A stretch of 64,000 bases of DNA. Origin: Castor canadensis (Eukaryota > Chordata > Mammalia > Rodentia > Castoridae). The position numbers were made by a program, and so were the translations under genes. The first letter of the stretch is position 1. Each line of letters starts with the position of its first letter. Of the stretch, positions 1 to 9,848 are shown in pieces. The stretch lies in NCBI RefSeq assembly GCF_047511655.1, contig NC_133389.1, forward strand, positions 150,799,973-150,863,972. Direction: 5' to 3'. The notes under the pieces were generated by a model. It was given only the letters and a program-made list of their open reading frames with translations. It was not told the DNA's origin and searched no databases.

Positions 1-416
1 GAGGGACAACAGCAGTTAGTTAGAAAGGGAGCGTGGCATTGTCTTCAAGAACTCTGGGCTCAAGTTAGGAATTATGGATTCTAGTCCTGATTTTACCTCA
101 TGTTAGGCAGCTCTCAATTCTCCCTCTCTAGTCTTCTAGACCCTTTGTGCAAGTGAAGAATTTGGATTAAATCAGTGAGTCCCAAACCTGGCCAACCATC
201 AAAATCACCTGGGAGCGTATCTACCCTGATGGTTGTAGAGTCTGGGGTTTCTTGCAAGGGGTTGTCTGTAGTCAATAATAATAGCTTTCTTCTCCAGAAT
301 AAAAAACATGAGATTGGTTCAATGAAACAAAATTGTTCATGCAGCAACCTTGGCTAAACTCATAGCAACATTTGTCTCTACCCATTTCCAAACTGGCTTT
401 ACAATTATTTCCCCAG

Positions 417-512
417 GCAGCAGCTCTAGTCCACATCTATCTGGACGGTTCTGTCTTGCTGGCTCACGGTGGCTGTGAAATGGGACAAGGCCTGCACACC
501 AAAATGATTCAG
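417..512 (+). CDS. AOX4: AOX4 exon 27 (of an expected 35)
   Basis: Exon of 32 codons, phase 0 at both ends, between acceptor ttccccag and donor gtaaga. It encodes the molybdopterin-domain strand and loop with HGGCEMGQG, which contacts the cofactor in the xanthine oxidase family. The number is counted back from the last exon, assuming the usual 35-exon AOX gene. Confidence 0.92.
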
Positions 513-3500
513 GTAAGATGTGTCCCTGTTCTCCACTGCAGAAGAGGTTAGCACTTCATAGTCAATGTGCCAGAGCTTTTCCTGTTGAGTGGAAGGAATG
601 CCATCACACTAAAGGCACAAGTCAATTTTAAGAGGCATCCTGATTTCAGGAGCCAAAATGCAGGAGGTAATGGAAATGGGTGTTATACAAAAGAATCAAC
701 TCCATAGGTTTTCTGAAAAAGGTTATTCCATTTTTTCAAAGATAAAATGCTTTTAAGCTTTATGGTGACTGTTCAATGCAATAATGTATTCATTCAAATT
801 CTCAATTAGAAATGAATGTGTTTGACAAGAGGCCACGAAAAGCCAAGGCAATACTCAGTCAAAAGAACAATGCAGGAGGTATCACAATACCTGACTTCAA
901 ACTATATTACAAAGCAATAACGATAAATACAGCATGGTACTGGCAAAAAAAGACATGAAGACCAGTGGAACAGAATAGAGGACCCAGATATGAAACCACA
1001 CAACTATAACCAACTTGTCTTTGACAAAGGAGCTAAAAATATATGATGGAGAAATAGCAGCCTCTTCAACAAAAACTGCTGGGAAAACTGGTTAGCAGTC
1101 TGCAAAAAACTGAAACTAGATCCATGTATATCACCCTATACCAATTTTAACTCAAAATGGATCAAGGATCTTAATATCAGACCACAAACTCTAAAGCTGG
1201 CACAGGAAAGAGTAGGAAATACTCTGGAATTAATAGGTATAGGCAAGAACTTTCTCAATGGAACCCCAGCAGCACAGCAACTAAGAGACAGCATAGATAA
1301 ATGGGACTTCATAAAACTAAAAAGCTTCTGCTCAACAAAAGAAATGGTCTCTAAACTGAAGAGAACACCCACAGAGTGGGAGAAAATATTTGCCAGCTAC
1401 ACATCAGACAAAGGACTGATAACCAGAATATATAGGGAACTTAAAAAACTAAATTCTCCCAAAATTAATGAACCAAAAAAGAAATGGGCAAGTGAACTAA
1501 ACAGAACTTTCTCAAAAGAAGAAATTCAAATGGCCAAAAAACACATGAAAAAATGCTCACCATCTCTAGCAATAAAGGAAATGAAAATTAAAACCACACT
1601 AAGATTCCACCTCACCCATTAGAATAGCCATCATTAGCAACACCACTAACAACAGGTGTTGGCAAGGATATGAGGGAAAAAGAACCCTCTTACATTGTTG
1701 GTGGGAATGTAAACTAGTACAACCACTCTGGAAAAAAATTTGGAGGCTACTTAAAAAGCTAAACATTGATCTACCATTTGATCCAGCAATACCATTCTTG
1801 GGGATATACCCAAAAGAATGTGACTCAGGTTACTCCAGAGGCACCTGCACACCCATGTTTATTGCAGCACTATTCACAATAGCCAAGTTATGGAAACAGC
1901 CAAGATGCCCCACTACTGACAAATGGATCAAGAAAATGTGGTATCTATACACAATGGAATTTTATGCAGCCATGAAGAAGAACGAAATGTTATCATTCGC
2001 TGGTAAATGGATGGAATTGGAGAACATCATTCTGAGTGAGGTTAGCCTGGCCCAAAAGACCAAAAATCATATGTTCTCCCTCATATGTGAACATTAGATC
2101 AAGAGCAAACACAACAAGGGGATTGAACTTTGATTACATGATAAGGAAGCTTTAGCACACAAGGAAGGGGTGAGGATAGGTAAGACACCTAAAAACTTAG
2201 TTAGCATTTGTTGGCCTTAACGCAGAGAAACTAAAGCAGATACCTTAAAAGCAACTGAGGCCAATAGGAAAAGGGGACCAGGAACTAGAGAAAAGGTTAG
2301 ATCAAAAAGAATTAACCTAGAAGGTAACACACACGCACAGGAAATCAATGTGAGTCAGCTCCCTGTATAGCTATCCTTATCTCAACCAGCAAAAACCCTT
2401 GTTCCTTCCTATTATGGCTTATACTATCTCTACAACAAAATTAGAAATAAGGGCAAAATAGTTTCTGCTGGGTATTGAGGGGGTAGGGGAGAGAGGGAGG
2501 GGGCGGAGTGGGTGGTAAGGGAGTGGGTGAGGGCAGGGGGGAGAAATGACCCAAACATTGTATGCACATATGAATAAAATAAAAATTTAAATAAAAAACA
2601 AGAAATGAATGTGTTTGGTAGTTCATGTCTATAATCCCAGCTACTTGGGAGATAGAAACAGGAGGATCATGGTTCAAGGAGGCTGACCCAGGCAAGAAGT
2701 TAACAAGACCCTATGGGAAAATACATACCTCAGGGGAAAAGGGGCCCCAAATGGTAGAGCACCTGCCTAGCAAGTGCAAGCCCTGAGTTCAAACCCCAAT
2801 ATACAAAAAAAAAAAAAAAAGTGTTCAGTAGGATGAAAACTTGTGCTCTTAGAGTTTCACATCTGCTTAGGAACTTCATTCATGTGACTACGTGACTGAC
2901 CATTACGAATTGTTGATTCAAAGAAATGTGTCCGTTACATTGAAATAATGAGAGGTTAGTGCAGTAAGAAAGTTTCCCTTCTTTTTCTAATATGAAATAA
3001 GAACTTGACATAACATTTGAATTCAAAATGTGTGTGGGAAACAAAGCCCCTCTCTCAAAGAGGAATAGAAAAAGATAGTTTCAGGAAAGTACACAATTTA
3101 ATAGGACTGTCAAAACCACAGAAATCCACAAGGCCTCCTTTGAACACAGCTTGCTTCTTTATAACCAAACCTTATGCCTGGAAATAAGCCTTGAGGGAAC
3201 TGTATTGGTAAAATTGTCTGTAAGCCATAAGGAGAAGATGAAGGTGAAACAGTAAGACCATGGCCTTGAGCCTGCCCACATGTGTCCTCTAAACCAGATG
3301 TCCCAGAGTGACCGTACTGCCACATGGCAGTAAAAGAAAGCACCAAAAGGTGGTTTGGTCGGTCACCTGTCTCCAAAAAGGAGTGTAACTTTTCTAGTGG
3401 CATTCAAAACCCAGCTTAACTGTTTGTCAGTATAGGACAGCAGGGCTTTACACTCAGTTCTAAAAAGGAGATAAAGGGTTTTCACTTAGAAGGGAGCTTA

Positions 3501-6500
3501 AAGTTGAAATTATCTAATGTTTTTCTTTTGCATCGGGCAGGTGGCTAGTCGAGAGCTGAACATTCCCCAGTCATACATCCACCTATCCGAAACCAGCACC
3601 ATTACTGTGCCCAATGCCATCTTCACAGCGGGGTCCATGGGGACAGACATCAATGGAAAGGCCGTGCAGGTACTTTTCTTTCATTTTTCATTCATACAAG
3701 GACAGTGCTGGGGCACCTTGTCCTACCCCTTCTGTTACAGAATACGAAACTGAGAGTAAAAGAGGTCAAGTTACTAACTGCTGATCCAACTGAGGCTCCT
3801 TGGAAGTCAAGTTTTCTGAAGCTCCATTTGGTGCTTTCTGCTGCACTGGGCTGTGGGTCATAATTCATGTTCTGTGACATATGGAAAGCTGCCCCTTCCC
3901 CAGCCTCCACTTGTCTCCTTTTCTCACCCAGCAATGCAGGGAAGTCCAATGTTGGTCCCATGATGGGCTTGAGCCAGGCAATCAGCCCTAGGAATCCATT
4001 TCCTTTTCTGGAAAACTGAGAATACGAATATCACCCATTTCATAGAAATTGTGCAATAAAGCCACCATCATCACTTCACTTCCTACCCCTAAACTCCAGA
4101 AAACCAGCTGTTGGCTATTGGTTGCCCACAGAGACCATCTCCACAAAATGACCAGCACCTGGATGAAAAGGGCAAGTTTGGTCTGCTGTATGTGCCTCTA
4201 TACTGTGGCTGTGAATGTGTTCAATAGGATGATTTTATTATTAATCTTAGGATGAGTTTAATTGGCTCCTCAAAGTCCATTGATCATCTTATTCACAAAA
4301 GCCATCTCATTTCAATAATTAAAATTTCAAAATATACTTCAAATTGCAGCATCTCTGGTACTTCCCAAGTCGGACCTGCAGAGAGAAAGGGGAGGGGATG
4401 GTTTCTCCCCCATTCCTTCCCTGTATTTTCTGCTTCATCCGCAGCTTCCCCACCCACAGTTCAGCCCCCTATAAACCAAGAGGAAAGAAGGGTATGGAGG
4501 TAACAAACTGCGGTGTCTCACTTAATTGGCATTGCTGTGATCTGGCTGTGTTACATCTGACTTCCTCCCCATGAATGTCCTTGTACGTGCCTGAGTCCCT
4601 ATCTGGGCAGCTCTGACATGGGCAGGGCCTCAGCCATTTGTGACCTGCCTCATCCCCTCCCTGAACCTCAGGCCACCTCTAGTCTCTTTCTTCTGAGGCA
4701 CCCCACCTCTTGCAGGAAACCCTTACAGGTTTCTTTTCACATCAAGAGATTAGAGATTAGAGGGACCAGAAGTTGGGGGGAGGGGTAAGTGTGGAGTTAG
4801 ATATTCTGCTTGGAGTGATGAAAAGTATTGGGAGTAGACAGTGATAAATATATGCATATAAAATTGTTCTTTTTAAATGTATAAAGTTAATCCTAACCTC
4901 CATTGGGATCTTTCCCTGATGCCAGCCTTTCAGCCTTCTCAATGTCAACTCCTTTATCCCATTGAGGAAGGTGGGGAGAATTTGTGGCTGCCTCCTCAGC
5001 AAGTTCTACTTAGGGAACAGAGAACTTCCATTTGGAATAAAGGGCTATTTATCACCTTGTGCTGGCATCATCCTTTTGGATCCTTAGTCCAAGATGAATC
5101 AGAAAAATAAGTCCCTCAGCATCCTGTTAATAAATAACAAATTATTAAATAACTGTAAAGAGAGAGACAAGATTGAGAAGAAACATAGTGGCAGGTCCTA
5201 TGAATCGAAACAAAGGAAATTATGGAAAGAGAAAGTGAGCTCATTGAGGGTGCCATCTTGGGCAGCAGGGAAACAAGGCAAGGTAGTGACTAGTAGTCAT
5301 TGTGCCTGGTCCCCACCACAGCACAAAAAGAAGCCATCCAGTAGGCACTTGGAGTCAAGGAAAAATAGGTGCAAACACCTGCAGTGGTAGCTTACTGACT
5401 GTGCCTAAGGATCTGCAAGGAGAGGACAGGTGACTAGAGACAGCAGAAGACAGAGAAGTGAAAGAAGAAGAGAGAAGATAGCAGGGTGGAGGTCAGGTTA
5501 TAAAAGGTCACTGTTGAAGCTGAACTATTTTCTCTATGTTTGCATGTTTTGAAACTTTCTATAATACAAAAGAAACAGGAAATTTTTGTATCTGACATTT
5601 GGAGCTTCAATAAACTATCCTACCAAGAAATTATGGTGACAGAATTCCCACCAAAGATAGGAATTCAGACATGCCCATGCAGGAAAGGCCAGGTAGGGAC
5701 CCAGAGAGAAGGCAGCTGTCTGCAAGCTACTTACATCGCCGTCTAAGTAAAAAGAGTGGAGAGAAAATTGATCCATCAATTAGCACAGAGTAGGCATGTT
5801 GAACTCAAAGTGAACACTTTTTCCACATTCCAAGCAGCAAACTTAGCTTTGGAAAAACAACATCATCTCTCAATTAAATTAATGTTATTATTTTGAATTT
5901 TATTGGTATATAGGTGGATGTGTCCAGTCTGTCATTTTGGTTTTGTCTTATAGCTACAAAAGAGCTATAACTCTAAGGAGACTCTTCTTAGCTTTGTTAG
6001 CATTTATTTAAACAATATTATAATAAAAATAACTTTAAGTCAATGCTGCAAAATTCACAAGATTTTTTTCCCTTTGAAGAGGGTCTTTATACTATTTAAG
6101 TTTAAGAAATCTTATAGGAGAAGGAAGTAAGTCTATAGAAATGACAGCCTCCATTAAAATTGATTTAAGTAGTTAAGATTGTGCTATTCCCTGTGCCTTT
6201 TATTTTTGATGTCACTGCAAATATTTATTTATAGAATGCCTGCCAAATTCTTATGGACCGCCTTAAACCCATCATCAGAAAAAACCCTAAAGGAAAATGG
6301 GAGGAATGGGTGAGTGTTCTCTTTAATATCCCAGCCAGGAAAAGGCAGTGACATCCATGTGAGTCGGTGCCCATTCAAGAATCCTCATTTTGTGCTCCGA
6401 GCACAGTTCAGTAGTATAGCACTTGCCTGTCATGCATGAGGTTCTAGGTTCAATCCCCAGAACTACCAAACACAAAATGTTCATGTATTAACATTTACTT

Positions 6501-9500
6501 CTACTTTTCCAAAAGGATAAAAGAGCCATACATGTTCACTGAGAAGTGACTTATTTCAGAGCATGCTATTTTGCAGAGCCTGAGAGCAGTGTGGGTTCTA
6601 AAGCAAAGCCCACCTAGGACTGCTCCCTGTGCTGTCATGACTGGCTGTGACTGGCTGTGGGGCAAGGGCCTCGAGGCACTGGTTTTCTCACCTGTCCAAT
6701 GGAGATAATATCTGTTTAAGAACACAGGATTGCTTCATTTTGAACAGTTATATAACAATTACCATTATCATTATTATTCCCATCCCCACCCAGATTACTC
6801 CAGCAGGGAAGCTAACATGAGCGAAACAGCCAGTCAAAATAGTGGGGAACAAAGCAGGGTGAAAATGCATACGCTCACACCTGTATAGGTGCTGTGTTCA
6901 CACCTAAGTATGTGAAAATGTACAGAAGTACGTGAATATGGCCTAGAGCCTTCCCTCATTTAAAAGTTCAAAAATGTGAAAATGTCTTACACCGTGCAGT
7001 CCAAGTCATGGAGAGTCCCAGGGTAGCTGGCAGCCACCCTGAAGCTCCCCCACCCCCACCCCTTTGCAAAGCCTGACCTGCAGCTTCCACTCAGGCTTAA
7101 GTCTCACTCAAAGTAAATGTGAGTACAAGCAAGCCCAGTGTGGAAGGCATTCTTCATTACATTTCCTAAACGTCTATCTCTTTGTGACTTACCATCTCTT
7201 TCAGATTGAAAAGGCCTTTAAAGAATCCATCAGTCTCTCAGCCACTGGATATTTCAAGTAAAGGATGTTTTTAATTTGTCAGGGATGATGTGTGCCCAGT
7301 GATAAGCCCTTGGGGTGGGGAAGGAAATGAGGAGGGAAGACTAGGGAACAATCCAGAACTGCCTGGGGCAGCAGCCAAGAGGGACCATAGCTACCTGCAC
7401 CAACTGGCCCATCCAGAACCTACAGGCTGGAGGGCAGGGTTAGACACCAGTCCATCAACCTCCAGAGTCTTCTGCAGGGCCCTTGTGTCCCTGATCACAA
7501 AGTCCCTCACAGGAGAAGGGGAGCAGGACTTCAACCACAGGGTGGGATGTTGCCTGCTACCCTTCTGGCCTGTCTTCTCCAGGACCTCACACACTAGGGA
7601 CCAGACTAGTGGGGAAAATGCCTTTCTTTTCTTTTTCACTCCTGACTTCTCTTCTCAGCGGTTACCAGACACACATGGACTGGGAGAAGGAGGAAGGAGA
7701 CCCTTACCCCTATTTTGTTTATGGAGCATCCTGTTCTGAGGTTGAAGTTGACTGTCTGACTGGGGCTCATAAGGTAAAGAGCGACGTTTGTACGCATCAC
7801 CTTCACAGTGTCAACACAAACATGGATGTGTTGTCTGTACTGCATATAATAACCAACTTAATCTTCCCAGTGGAAGAAACAGGGAGACAGATATGTAATG
7901 TTAGTATAAATCTGTTTTAAATAAATAATATTGTCCATTTTGTGTTTTTCTCTTGCTGCAGCTTCTTAGGACTGATATTTTCATGGATGCTGCTTTCAGT
8001 ATAAACCCAGCCCTTGATATTGGACAGGTATGTGATTCTAGAACCTTCTCCATAGAGATATCTGTCAATCCTATTCAGCAGCTATTGTCAGCATCCTCCA
8101 AACCTTGCTCAAGCTGCATGCAAGCATTCTGCAATGTATGTTATGTATTACACACATACATGTGTGCACGGGTACACACACAGAGATAAAATACTGAAAG
8201 AAACTTAAAACACTAACAATGAGTGTCTTTGCATGGCAGGAATAGATATCATTTATTGTACATGCTCTGTATTACCTAATTTTTCTTCAGCGAACATGTG
8301 TTTATAATTAGAATATGAGAGAGAGGTGGGGGGGAAGGAAAGAGAGAAGAAGAAGGAAAATAACCTCCAAGTGCTCCCACAATGGGTTGTGAGTTCGAGG
8401 TGGAGTGAGTCTGGAAGAAGCAGTTCCTAAAGTCACCCCAGGGGTGATGGGATCATCCAAAAGGCTCCGGAGAGATGGTCATTCTTCATTTGGAACTTGG
8501 AGGGTGAATCGGAGTTTGCCAGGTGGGCACGTTGAGGTGGGCATGGGTGAGGAGAATCAGGACAGACTGCATTTACAAAGACCTGAAGGTCCTGTAGGAC
8601 TTTTGGTAAAGTCCACTGCAATACCTTCAAGAATGGCTTACTATAATCCAGAGCGCCACTGTCATTCACACTAGACTAATTATTCAATCAGTTTTGCATA
8701 CTTCTCACCTGTGACATTTTTGGCCGTAGATTGAGGGAGCCTTTATTCAAGGCATGGGGTTATATACCACAGAAGAACTGAAATACTCCCTGGAAGGGGT
8801 GCTTTATTCTCGGAGCCCAGATAACTACAAAATCCCTACTGTCACTGAGATACCAGAAGAGTTCTATGTCACGTTGGTACGCTCACGAAATCCCATAGCC
8901 ATCTACTCATCCAAGGTAAGACCCTTATACTTTTGTATAAGGGTGCTCAGGCTGCCATAACAAAATACCACATACTGGGGTAGCTTAAACAGAGATTAAT
9001 TTTCTCACAGTTTTTGTTCCTGGAAGTCCAACATAGAGGTGTTGGCTGGGTTGATTTCTTCTGAGTTCTCTCTCTTTGGCTTGTACATGGTTTTCATCTT
9101 CTCCTCCCTGTTTCTTCACACCGCCTTCCTCCATCCCTCCATCCACAGAACCATCTGTCTTAGTCTCATTTTCTGTGCCTTAAGACACCAGTCACATTGG
9201 AGTAGGGCCTATCCAAATGACTTCATTTTAACTTAATCTCCTCTTTAAAGATCTCGTCTCCAAATGCAGTTACATGCCTAGGTAATGGAGGTTAGGACTC
9301 CAACATATGAATTTAAGGACAGATAAAATTCATCCCATAACAACTTCCACTTTCAAGAGCTCATTAGCCATTCCCCTGAATTTTCTTGCTCCCTTGAATT
9401 GCAAATCCCAAAAGGACAAAGGGGCGAAAGTATGCTCCTGGCAGGATGAAGCCAGAGTAGGCTTTTCATTCTCACGGGAGACATGAAACAAATGTAACTC

Positions 9501-9804
9501 AAATGAGAGAGGTCAGGAAGTTGCTGAATATTTGGTTCAGTAGGCTGAGTGCCACCAGGAGATAAACTACCTTCTATGCAAATTGCTTCAGCCCAGAGCT
9601 CCCTTTCCTGCCCACTTCCCACAGACTCAGTGCTTGCTCATGCTGCCCTTCCTTCATCCTTCCCCAGGCAGCACCTTTCTCCCTGGCCTTTGCTCTGAGG
9701 TGTTCATAGCCACTGATCCTGAGGTGTCAGCTCCAGGCTCCCTGCTGCACGTGGCCTTTAACCACCCAGGACCTATGGCAGGCAGGGTTCTCAAGAATGA
9801 ATGT

Positions 9805-9848
<44 letters not shown>

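Larger units (their letters stand above)
513..3540 (+). other. AOX4 intron 27
   Basis: This intron holds a 5'-truncated L1 (825-2600) followed by a B1-ID SINE (2618-2820). Between 2821 and 3540 I recognise nothing except the acceptor ending at 3540. Confidence 0.85.

Noticed and set aside
7290..7739. A 149-codon open frame on the + strand
   Set aside because: It runs across intron 30 in a different frame from exon 31 of AOX4; no family resemblance.
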